A DNA stretch of 64,000 bases from JBFWMG01 sp050251715. GTDB taxonomy: Bacteria > Desulfobacterota > Desulfovibrionia > Desulfovibrionales > Desulfovibrionaceae. The notes beneath the pieces are model-generated. The model ran no database searches. It was not told the DNA's origin and saw only the letters and a program-made list of their open reading frames with translations. Location of the stretch: the NCBI GenBank assembly GCA_050251715.1, contig JBFWMG010000001.1, positions 124,001 through 188,000 of the forward strand. Direction: 5' to 3'. Every line of letters begins with the position of its first letter. The first letter of the stretch is position 1. The translations under genes were made by a program, and so were the position numbers. Positions 42,701-49,291 of this stretch are shown here, one piece after another.

Positions 42701-42825
42701 TGTCACTCGTGCAAACCATCGTCAATTCGCTTGGCGGCGAAATCCACGCCAGCGTATCGAAGGAACTGGGGGGCGCGTGCATGACTGTGGAATTGAATCA
42801 GGCCAACGCCTGTTGTATTATTTGA
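39757..42825 (+). CDS. Membrane histidine kinase with NMT1/THI5-like sensor and three PAS domains
   Basis: This protein has about 1,022 residues. The ATG at 39757 follows GCGAGGA and gives a signal peptide (VWGLTMLAAVSVQA). The periplasmic part (~30-350) is an NMT1/THI5 solute-binding domain (QFAGYYSALWRGYYEEVGLDVEI, GSANILQSIDKG, DAILGYNLTSPYLL). One membrane helix lies at ~365-385, followed by a coiled coil and three PAS domains (~415-790). The kinase core has H-box IAHEVSQPLNAL, N-box LINLFTNAMDAL and G-boxes DNGPGFG and GVGMGLGLSL. The gene is 10 bp from the sigma54 activator gene, so the two form a two-component pair. It probably senses a small periplasmic molecule and controls the cytochrome locus. 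Ligand unknown. Confidence 0.9.
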   Translation: MVLLRFLRLTSLAMLVWGLTMLAAVSVQAAPDPARTHVVLQLCWDHQFQFAGYYSALWRGYYEEVGLDVEIRSAFTPEKQFISSTDSVASGAAQFGVGSANILQSIDKGTPLVLLAAIFQHSGVEFYMRRSEDSVTPESLARMRILRREGDLGEVEMMSMFRAEGVDTTALQLFPLRRDKPSAQSLAEGEIDAILGYNLTSPYLLDRKGIEYNKLRPAMYGIDFYGDSLFTNRDFAERNPEVTKAFLRATLRGWAYALSHSEEMIERIARSFTRRFPPFEDLIRFNRFQADGVKQLANYPHEDLGHINPERWRQMYTHLHQAGMVHNDLDLDRLIYDPVRWQVLADRTFHNTLYGTLGVTGGVALLIAFWAISLKKVVTRRTRELVRSNTLLKSEIAERVRIEGSLRESEERFRQLVENIQEIFWVQDAATGDILYLSPGYREIWGQERFGLYHAPETYMKCVVAEDRERVLRAVKNQNAMRELEVEYRIVLPGGEVRWLRDRLFPILDISGEVYRVAGISEDITKRMESDLKLKRSEERLRLLVDYMPVMIHAHDDEFNYLFWNKESERVTGFPASALVGEPKAMELLYPDPRYRNSVVRERHMSGQDYRNWEDEVACADGSKRIITWSNLSHQCAIPGWPTWEVGQDVTELKLAERALQESEARYRTITENMPLGVLLLDENLRVVAANAAIRRWFPHASFGDMPMCFSVMEKVDRCLDCPCAALEKDGKPQTVFKKLLVDGEARHFKVTACKIPNKEAAVEVFVVIYADITEDIALNERLQVAKKTELVATMGSGIAHEVSQPLNALKLWATGLIMRQEKDGVVPPETLLEQLGKIHHAADRIADIIEHMRMLIRKSDAIELESTDINEVVRRALSLFSAKMTVHGIVLDLDLDLTPPVVLANAIQLEQVLINLFTNAMDALDGCESKQKAIRITTRNGEGTTRIMVEDNGPGFGDAVDRVFDPFYTTKDVGVGMGLGLSLVQTIVNSLGGEIHASVSKELGGACMTVELNQANACCII

Positions 42826-42835
42826 CGGGGGACGA

Positions 42836-44296
42836 ATGCATATCCTGGTTATCGACGACGACAGCATAAGCCTTTCCAGCTTGGGGGACACCCTGGTGAT
42901 GCTGGGGCACGAACCGGTGCTTTGCGACCATGCCGAGGCCGCGTTGACCATCTGCAAGGACCGGTTTTTCCCCATCATTGTCACGGATATCCGTATGCCT
43001 GTCATGGACGGCCTGGAACTGCTCAAGCGGCTCAAGGCCATGCCCGAATCGGCGGAAAGCGACGTCATCATGGTGACGGGGCACGGCGACGTGGAAACGG
43101 CCATCACCGCCTTGCGCCACGGCGCCTATGACTTTTTGAAAAAACCGCTCGACGCCAGGGAGCTTTCGGCCGTGATTGAGCGCAGCGCCGAGCATCAGGC
43201 GCTGCGTTGGGAGAACAAGGAGCTTTCCTTCCACTGCGACCGGATCGTGGAGGAGGCCACGGGCGAGTTGCGGCGCAATCTCGATCATGTGCGCCGGACC
43301 CTGCGCAGCGTGGTGGGCATCGGCGACGTGCTGGCCACCTCCGAGGTCATGAAACGGGTGCTCGAAGACGCCCGATTGTATCACGACAATCCCGATGTTT
43401 CCGTGCTTATCGAGGGGGAAACCGGCACGGGCAAAGAGGTGGTCGCCCGGCTCATCCACTTTGGCGAAGAGGGGGCGGACACGCCCTTCATTGACCTCAA
43501 CTGCTCGGTCATTTCCGAAAACCTCTTTGAAAGCGAGCTGTTTGGATATGAGGCCGGTTCGTTCACCGGCGGCGCCCGCCAGGGCGCCAAGGGCAAGCTG
43601 GAGGCGGCCGGCAAGGGAACGCTCTTTCTGGACGAGATCGGCGAACTTCCCCTGCACATCCAGCCCAAGCTGCTGCGGGTGTTGCAGGAACGCTCTTTCT
43701 TCCGGGTGGGCGGCATCAAGAAAAGGCCGTTTCAGGCACGTATCGTGTGCGCCACAAACCGCAATCTGGAAAGGATGGTCGAGCAGGGGGAATTCCGCCG
43801 CGATCTCTACCATCGCTTCAAGATCGGCTATATCCACCTGCCGCCCCTGCGCGAAAGGCCAGAGGATATCGACGCCCTCGCCGCCTTGTTCATCATGAAG
43901 GAAGCCAAGAACAAGGGGAAAAAATTCAGGGAAATATCCCCTGGCGCGTTGGAGATACTGCGCGCCTATTCCTGGAAGGGGAATATCAGGGAACTGAAAA
44001 ACTCCATCGAGCGGGCGATCCTGGTCCATTCCGATACCGTGCTCAAGCCGGAGCATCTTGCGTTTCTCCATGAAACGTCCGGAAATGGCAACCGGAGCCC
44101 CCAGGCGGCCATTGTCACGGACACCGGTTCCCTGCGTCTGCCCGAGTCGCCGTTCAATCTCGATGACTACCTGGAAGGCATCAAGCGGGACATTGTGGAG
44201 CAGGCGGTGGCCAAGTTCCGTGGCAACAAGACCCGCGCGGCCAAATATCTTGGCTGGGACCGCAACAAAATCTATCGCCTTCTAGACCTGCAATAG
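42836..44296 (+). CDS. NtrC-family sigma54-dependent response regulator
   Basis: The 486-residue protein has a receiver domain (phospho-Asp in TDIRMPVMDG, about residue 53) and an AAA+ domain with Walker A GETGTGKE and Walker B LFLDEIGE. The C-terminal Fis-type helix-turn-helix is GNKTRAAKYLGWDRNKIYRLL. The sigma54-contacting loop reads GSFTGG instead of GAFTGA, a conservative but notable variant. It is the response partner of the kinase just upstream. The two sigma54-like promoters at 20920 and 44493, both with GAGCA(A/T)TGCTC palindromes, are its likely targets. A hairpin terminator follows directly. Confidence 0.93.
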   Translation: MHILVIDDDSISLSSLGDTLVMLGHEPVLCDHAEAALTICKDRFFPIIVTDIRMPVMDGLELLKRLKAMPESAESDVIMVTGHGDVETAITALRHGAYDFLKKPLDARELSAVIERSAEHQALRWENKELSFHCDRIVEEATGELRRNLDHVRRTLRSVVGIGDVLATSEVMKRVLEDARLYHDNPDVSVLIEGETGTGKEVVARLIHFGEEGADTPFIDLNCSVISENLFESELFGYEAGSFTGGARQGAKGKLEAAGKGTLFLDEIGELPLHIQPKLLRVLQERSFFRVGGIKKRPFQARIVCATNRNLERMVEQGEFRRDLYHRFKIGYIHLPPLRERPEDIDALAALFIMKEAKNKGKKFREISPGALEILRAYSWKGNIRELKNSIERAILVHSDTVLKPEHLAFLHETSGNGNRSPQAAIVTDTGSLRLPESPFNLDDYLEGIKRDIVEQAVAKFRGNKTRAAKYLGWDRNKIYRLLDLQ

Positions 44297-44318
44297 GAGA
44301 GCGCGGCAAGCGCTCTCC
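44296..44318 (+). terminator. Hairpin terminator after the sigma54 activator gene
   Basis: A 9-bp perfect stem GGAGAGCGC/GCGCTCTCC with loop GGCAA overlaps the stop codon. It is followed by a pyrimidine-rich stretch (TCCTCCCTCCCC) rather than a T-run, so termination may be partial. Confidence 0.55.
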
Positions 44319-44362
44319 TCCCTCCCCAGTTCACGTCATAGCATCAGTTGTCCGTTGTTATC

Positions 44363-44402
44363 CGAGCATTGCTCGTCTTTGAGTGCTTGTTTGCGAGCAA
44401 TG
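44363..44402 (+). promoter_or_regulatory. Putative activator binding sites upstream of the second sigma54-like promoter
   Basis: CGAGCATTGCTCG (44363-44375) is a perfect palindrome whose 11-bp core is the reverse complement of the GAGCAATGCTC at 20800. TGCGAGCAATG follows at 44392-44402 as a second, half-matching site. The spacing to the -24 element (about 90-130 bp) is typical for sigma54 enhancers. Confidence 0.62.
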
Positions 44403-44492
44403 ACGGGCCATGCGGGCCTCATCGTCACCGGACTTTCATTTTATGTCCTTCTAATCCAGCTAATTAAGATAATTTCGCCCGAGGGGCAATTG

Positions 44493-44508
44493 TGGCACGG
44501 GTCTTGTT
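44493..44508 (+). promoter_or_regulatory. Sigma54-like promoter of the signalling tail
   Basis: TGGCAC (44493-44498), five bases, then TTGTT (44504-44508) matches the -24 element exactly and the -12 element except T for C. The predicted start is about 15 bp before the ATG of the first receiver gene at 44533. Confidence 0.68.
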
Positions 44509-44532
44509 AAAGACAAGGGTGAGGCGACCACC

Positions 44533-44925
44533 ATGAACGTGATGCTCATCCATGCGGACCAGGACTTTTTAGGCGCGACAGCGGACGCCCTGCTTATGCA
44601 GGGGGTGGCATGCGACACCTTTTCGTCGGGGAACGCGGCCTTGGACGTGCTGCGCAGGCGGCAGGACAGCTATACGATGGTGATTGTCGATTACATGCTT
44701 GGCGACGTGGACGGATTCCGTTTCGCGTTGCGGGTGCATGCTCTGGATGCGGGCATACGGGTCATTGTCCTGTCAGGGAACATGATGGGTGAGTACCAGC
44801 GGGACATTCTCCGCTGCAAGGGAATGTTTATCCTGTACCGCCCCCTCAATATGGAAATGTTGTCCATGATACTCGACAAGACCAAGTGCAGATGCATGGC
44901 GGAGAGGGGTTCCAAGAGGATTTAG
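44533..44925 (+). CDS. Stand-alone receiver-domain protein
   Basis: The 130-residue protein has a receiver fold with phospho-Asp in IVDYMLGDVDG and the switch Ser in VIVLSG, but the conserved Lys of the KP motif is Arg (LYRPL). Only one acidic residue of the usual N-terminal acidic pair is kept (HADQD). Phosphorylation may be slow or absent. It is the first gene after the sigma54-like promoter and has no output domain. The last ~10 residues are basic and Cys-containing (KCRCMAERGSKR). Confidence 0.82.
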   Translation: MNVMLIHADQDFLGATADALLMQGVACDTFSSGNAALDVLRRRQDSYTMVIVDYMLGDVDGFRFALRVHALDAGIRVIVLSGNMMGEYQRDILRCKGMFILYRPLNMEMLSMILDKTKCRCMAERGSKRI

Positions 44926-44976
44926 CGGGACGGGAACTCACGTGGCGGGGGGGGTGCGATGCACAGGAGAGTTGAA

Positions 44977-47196
44977 ATGAAAGCGAGCCGCAGTCCAGAG
45001 CAGATTGGCAAGAGTCATGAAGCGGGCGTGGGAAGCTCATATCCAGCGGCAACGAATGTATTGCTTCCCGCCAAAGTGGGTAAGGGCGAGCCGCCTTTCT
45101 CACAACGGGACACCTGGTTGATGGAAAATGCGTCCCAACTTGATGCGTTTGTGCAGGCCTATGACGGCGGCATCTATCTGTGCTCCACCGACCACCAGTT
45201 GGAGTTCGTGAAGCATCCCGTGACCGACAGCCGGTTTCGTCGACGCGGAGACCGCTGTTATCACATCGTTTTTGGCCGGGAAGCGCCTTGCCCCTGGTGC
45301 GGTCTGGGTGACGTGCAGGAAGGCAAGTCCATATCACGAGAAGTGCATCTCCCCGAAGAAGACCGGTGGCTTTCCCTGTCCACCACACCCATGCGCCATT
45401 CGGACAAGCGCGTCTCCGCCCTCACACTCATCCGGGACATCACGTCGGACAGGCGGGCGCAGCACGAGCTGCAGGCGTTGCGCCGCCAGTACGAGCAGGT
45501 GGCCGAAAATCCCCACGGTTGCGAATGCTGGTATGATGCCAATGGCGCGCTCACCTACATGAGTCCTTTCTGCGAGCGCATCACCGGCTATTCCGCCGAG
45601 TCGTTCGTCAAGTCGCCTGAACTCGTTGAAACGATCATCCACAAAAGCGATCTCTCCAGGTGGCGGGCCTTTTTGAAACAACCAAGCTATGCCGATGATA
45701 ATACGCTGGATATCCGGATGTTTCGCAAGGACGGCCGCATGTGCTGGGTCAGCCTGGCCGGACAGGATATCAGGGATGCGGAAGGGGTGCCCATAGGCGC
45801 CCGTTTCGGCCTTCGGGACATTACGGAAAACAAGGTGATGGAGTTGCATTTCAGAACCCAGGAATTTCACGATAGTCTGACAGGCCTTGCCAACCGGATG
45901 CTGTGCTTGGACCGTATCCAACAGGCCATGGAACGGTCGCGGCGTCGGGAACATTATTATTTCGCCGTGATCGTCATGGATCTTGACCGGTTCAAGGTCA
46001 TCAACGGCAGCCTGGGGCACGCCTTTGGGGACAAGTGCCTGGTGGAGGTGGCCCAACGCCTCAATGGCGTGGTGCGCAAGCTGGACACGGTGGCGCGGCA
46101 TGGCGGCGACGAGTTCGTGCTGTTGTTGGATGAGTTGGAAGTGCAGGCGGAGGCGATCCGCGTGGTCAAGCGCATCAGGGCCGTCTTGCGCGAGCCGTTC
46201 CAGATTGACGGACATGAGGTACACATCTCAGCCAGTTACGGCATCGTCATTAGCCCCACGAACCAGCGCAGTCCGGAGGACCTGATCCAGAACGCGGACC
46301 TTGCCCTGCATCGGGCCAAGGAGGCTGGCCGCAACCGGCTCAAGGCTTTCACGTCGCGCATGCTGGAGCAGGCCATTGACCTCATGAGTCTGGAAAACGA
46401 CATGCGCCGGGGCATTGCGCGCAATGAATTTTTCGTCCAGTTCCAGCCCATAGTGGCCATGGAAGGGAATACGCTGAACGGGTTCGAGGCGTTGGTGCGG
46501 TGGCGGCACCCCCGCAAGGGCGTCATCGGTCCCATGGAGTTCATTCCGTTGGCCGAGGAGACCGGACTCATTCTCGATCTGGGCCAGTGGATATTGCGCC
46601 ACGCGTGTGAGGCCATGGTTGACTGGCGCGCCAAATATCCCGGCGCGGAGGATGTCGTCATGTCCGTCAACCTGTCCGGCAAGCAGTTTTCGCAGCCGGA
46701 TCTGGTTGAGATGATCGCCGCTGTCCTGGCCGATACCGGGCTGCCCGCCGAGCGTCTGAAGTTGGAGATTACCGAGACCGCCATCATGGACAATCTGGAT
46801 ACGGCGCTCGGCATGCTCAAGCGCATCAAGCTCCTCGGCGTGCAACTTTCCATCGACGATTTTGGCACCGGGTACTGCTCGCTGGCCTATTTGCAGCGTT
46901 TTTCCGTGAATACGCTCAAGATTGACCGGAGTTTCATCAACAACATCGTGCAGAACCAGGAGAACGTGGAGATCGTCCGCGCCGTTGTGGCGCTCGCGCA
47001 CAGCCTGAACCTGGAGGTGATAGCGGAAGGTGTGGAGGAAGAGGCCCAGTTGCTCTTGCTGCGTGATCTGCGGTGCGAAAGCGTACAGGGTTACTATTTT
47101 TCAAAGCCTCTGCACGGGAAGGATGCGATGGCGCTCATGGCGGATGTGGCGTTTAAACAGTGGGAAAAGGAAAACGCGACGGGGTTGGCCGTATGA
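44977..47196 (+). CDS. PAS-PAS-GGDEF-EAL cyclic di-GMP protein
   Basis: This protein has about 739 residues. The ATG at 44977 is chosen for the AGGAGA site 6 bp upstream. Two PAS domains (~60-160 and ~170-290), the first with PCPWC, precede a GGDEF domain (RHGGDEFVLL) without an RxxD inhibition site, and an EAL domain (FEALVRW, SVNLSG, EITET, DDFGTGYCSL, EGVE). Both synthetic and hydrolytic residues are intact, so it could make or break cyclic di-GMP. No membrane segment. It overlaps the next receiver gene by 4 bp and is presumably controlled with the cytochromes through the sigma54-like promoter, linking electron-transfer capacity to surface or biofilm behaviour. Confidence 0.92.
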   Translation: MKASRSPEQIGKSHEAGVGSSYPAATNVLLPAKVGKGEPPFSQRDTWLMENASQLDAFVQAYDGGIYLCSTDHQLEFVKHPVTDSRFRRRGDRCYHIVFGREAPCPWCGLGDVQEGKSISREVHLPEEDRWLSLSTTPMRHSDKRVSALTLIRDITSDRRAQHELQALRRQYEQVAENPHGCECWYDANGALTYMSPFCERITGYSAESFVKSPELVETIIHKSDLSRWRAFLKQPSYADDNTLDIRMFRKDGRMCWVSLAGQDIRDAEGVPIGARFGLRDITENKVMELHFRTQEFHDSLTGLANRMLCLDRIQQAMERSRRREHYYFAVIVMDLDRFKVINGSLGHAFGDKCLVEVAQRLNGVVRKLDTVARHGGDEFVLLLDELEVQAEAIRVVKRIRAVLREPFQIDGHEVHISASYGIVISPTNQRSPEDLIQNADLALHRAKEAGRNRLKAFTSRMLEQAIDLMSLENDMRRGIARNEFFVQFQPIVAMEGNTLNGFEALVRWRHPRKGVIGPMEFIPLAEETGLILDLGQWILRHACEAMVDWRAKYPGAEDVVMSVNLSGKQFSQPDLVEMIAAVLADTGLPAERLKLEITETAIMDNLDTALGMLKRIKLLGVQLSIDDFGTGYCSLAYLQRFSVNTLKIDRSFINNIVQNQENVEIVRAVVALAHSLNLEVIAEGVEEEAQLLLLRDLRCESVQGYYFSKPLHGKDAMALMADVAFKQWEKENATGLAV

Positions 47197-47570
47197 GTGA
47201 TGGCTCGGAGCGGATTCTGGTTGTTGACGACGATCCTGTTAATAGATTGTTTCTTGAAATATTGTTGGGGGATGCAGGGTACGATGTGGTCACCGCCGAA
47301 GATGGCCTGGATGCCCTGTCCGTTCTGGAACGGGAGCATGTGCATTTGATCCTGATGGATATCGTGATGCCCAGGATGGGTGGGCTTGAGGCCGTCAGTC
47401 TCATCCGCGAGGCTGGCTATGCGGCTTCGGACGCACCCATTGTGGCGGTGACCGCATTCGAAATGCAAGGTGGCGGCCAAACGTTTCTGGATGCCGGCAT
47501 GAACGGCGTCGTGTTCAAGCCCGTGGACGAGTTCCGGTTGTTGGGCCTGGTAAGCGAGCTTATGTCTTAA
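47193..47570 (+). CDS. CheY-like response regulator
   Basis: The protein is a 125-residue receiver domain with the acidic pair (VVDDDP), phospho-Asp in ILMDIVMPRMGG, switch Thr in IVAVTAFE and Lys in VVFKPVDE. The ATG overlaps the stop of the GGDEF-EAL gene (ATGA). Its sequence is closest to receivers that usually follow hybrid kinases (MPRMGGLEAVSLIRE). It may regulate the adjacent cyclic di-GMP enzyme. Confidence 0.88.
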   Translation: MSDGSERILVVDDDPVNRLFLEILLGDAGYDVVTAEDGLDALSVLEREHVHLILMDIVMPRMGGLEAVSLIREAGYAASDAPIVAVTAFEMQGGGQTFLDAGMNGVVFKPVDEFRLLGLVSELMS

Positions 47571-47673
47571 AAATTCGTATGGGGGGGCTGCATCCCCGGA
47601 GATGGCGCGTGTTGGATAAGAAGGGGCGCTGCATGAGGGGTTGTGTTGGGGGAGCGTGTCTGGGGCGCGACGC

Positions 47674-48204
47674 ATGAGGTGGTTTGTGCGCGTGCTCGGC
47701 CTCGTGGCTGTCCTGTGCCTTCTTCTCGGTCGGAGCGGCGGGGCGATCGTTCGTTCAGGAAGGGATTGCGCCGTGTGCCATGAGACACAGCATGCGGAGC
47801 AGGCGTTCGCCAGAGTGCGCCATCCCCCCTTTGACGCATGGCGGTGCGCGTGTTGCCACTTGGGGCCGGAGCAATGCCCGGATGCCAAGGCGGTGCCGCA
47901 ACCGAGGGTCGCCGCCACCGATGAGCGGGGCACGGTTTGCCCCTATGCGCCGGTTCTGCAACGGGGCAGCGCCTTGGCCATCGAGGCGTGTTACGGGTGC
48001 CACGATACCGTGCGGCGGGGCTTGTCGCATCCGGTGGGTGTTCCCGCCCGGGCGGGAACGGATATTCCTGATGATTTGCCCACGTTGGACGGCAGTGTCA
48101 TGACATGTGTGACATGCCATGAGGTGCACGGCGGCCAGCGTTACTATTTGTTCAGGAGAGACACGGACGATGCCGTGTGTGTCATATGCCACCAGGGATA
48201 TTGA
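47674..48204 (+). CDS. Pentahaem c-type cytochrome, exported
   Basis: The 176-residue protein has a signal sequence (VLGLVAVLCLLLGRSGGA) and five CxxCH motifs: CAVCH, CACCH, CYGCH, CVTCH and CVICH. The last two are arranged as in doubled-CXXCH proteins (TCVTCHEVHGG...CVICHQGY), similar to the end of the 16-haem protein. It sits among signalling genes rather than with the other cytochromes, 20 bp before a HAMP membrane protein. It could be a redox-sensing partner of that protein instead of a main electron carrier. Confidence 0.85.
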   Translation: MRWFVRVLGLVAVLCLLLGRSGGAIVRSGRDCAVCHETQHAEQAFARVRHPPFDAWRCACCHLGPEQCPDAKAVPQPRVAATDERGTVCPYAPVLQRGSALAIEACYGCHDTVRRGLSHPVGVPARAGTDIPDDLPTLDGSVMTCVTCHEVHGGQRYYLFRRDTDDAVCVICHQGY

Positions 48205-48223
48205 TGCGGGAGGTGAAAGAGCG

Positions 48224-48850
48224 ATGATCCGTCAGGGAACGTTGGAAGACACAGCGGTTGGTGGCGAAGGGGTCAACGCGGTCTTTTCAGGACCAAGCCG
48301 TCGCAGTCGGTTCGTCAATTTCACGATCATGCGCGGCATGCAGTGGCGGATGATGGTGAAGGTGTGGCTCATCGTGGCTTTTTCCCTGCTGGTTGCCGGA
48401 GGTGTGTTCTATTTCTATACGGATTTCCGCATTGATACGAGCTACCGCCTGTTCCATGTCGAACTGCGCAACTTCCGTGATTTTCTGTTTCCGGTTCTTG
48501 CCAGTGGATTGCTTGCCAGCATGCTTCTGGGCGGTGTGGCCGTGCTGTTTTTCCCGCAGAAGATAGTGGGGCCGTTGTACCGCATCGAGCGGGATATCGC
48601 CGAGATCAGCCGGGGGAACCTGCGGCACACCATTCTGCTGCGGCAGGGGGACGAAGGTGAGGACCTGGCCATGGCGGTCAATGTCATGGTCGGCAACCTG
48701 CGCGGGCGGATCAGGGCCATGGAGAACATTGCCCTGGCGATCCGGGACGTGTCGGTTTCCTTGCGGGAGCAGGGTGGGGTGCAAGGACAGCAGGACATTG
48801 AGACGCTCAGTCGCCTGCTGCTTGAACAAATTGGAGATTTTGACCTGTAG
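48224..48850 (+). CDS. HAMP-domain membrane protein without output domain
   Basis: This protein has about 208 residues. The ATG at 48224 follows a GGGAGGTG site. Two membrane helices (~45-68 and ~88-110) flank a short periplasmic loop of ~20 residues. A HAMP domain follows (IVGPLYRIERDIAEISRGNL) and then a helical tail to the C-terminus. There is no kinase, cyclase or methyl-accepting region. Such truncated transducers can relay signals to separate partners. The gene is next to a pentahaem cytochrome and stand-alone receivers. Confidence 0.82.
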   Translation: MIRQGTLEDTAVGGEGVNAVFSGPSRRSRFVNFTIMRGMQWRMMVKVWLIVAFSLLVAGGVFYFYTDFRIDTSYRLFHVELRNFRDFLFPVLASGLLASMLLGGVAVLFFPQKIVGPLYRIERDIAEISRGNLRHTILLRQGDEGEDLAMAVNVMVGNLRGRIRAMENIALAIRDVSVSLREQGGVQGQQDIETLSRLLLEQIGDFDL

Positions 48851-48895
48851 CGCTGCAATGCATGCGGGTGCAGGGGAGACATACGGAGGACGGCC

Positions 48896-49291
48896 ATGAA
48901 AATCATGATCGTGGATGACCATAGGCCATCACTCTCCGCCATGCGGCAGATGTTGTCGCTCATGGGCAGTGATTGCCTGGGATACGAATCACCCCTGTCA
49001 GCCCTGTCAGCCTTTTCAGGAGACAGGAACGGCTTTGATTTGGTGTTTACGGATTACTCCATGAACGAGATGAACGGGGTCGATTTCGTCATGGAGATCA
49101 TCACCATGCGCCCTGAACAGCACGTGGTGCTCATGACCGGCGGCAAGCTGCCGGCCAGCCATCAGCGGTTGATGGAGGCGTTGCACATCAATGTCATGAT
49201 GAAGCCGCTCGACACGGCGGCGCTGCTCTCGGTTGTCGAGTCCGGTATGAGCTACAAGCAGGAACACGCCTATCAGCAGGCAGTGAAGTAG
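48896..49291 (+). CDS. Stand-alone receiver-domain protein
   Basis: The 131-residue receiver has acidic pair (IVDDHRP), phospho-Asp in VFTDYSMNEMNG, switch Thr in VVLMTGG and Lys in VMMKPLD. A CGGAGG box precedes the ATG. It is the last gene of the plus-strand locus, and its end overlaps the end of the convergent CobW gene by 19 bp. Confidence 0.87.
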   Translation: MKIMIVDDHRPSLSAMRQMLSLMGSDCLGYESPLSALSAFSGDRNGFDLVFTDYSMNEMNGVDFVMEIITMRPEQHVVLMTGGKLPASHQRLMEALHINVMMKPLDTAALLSVVESGMSYKQEHAYQQAVK

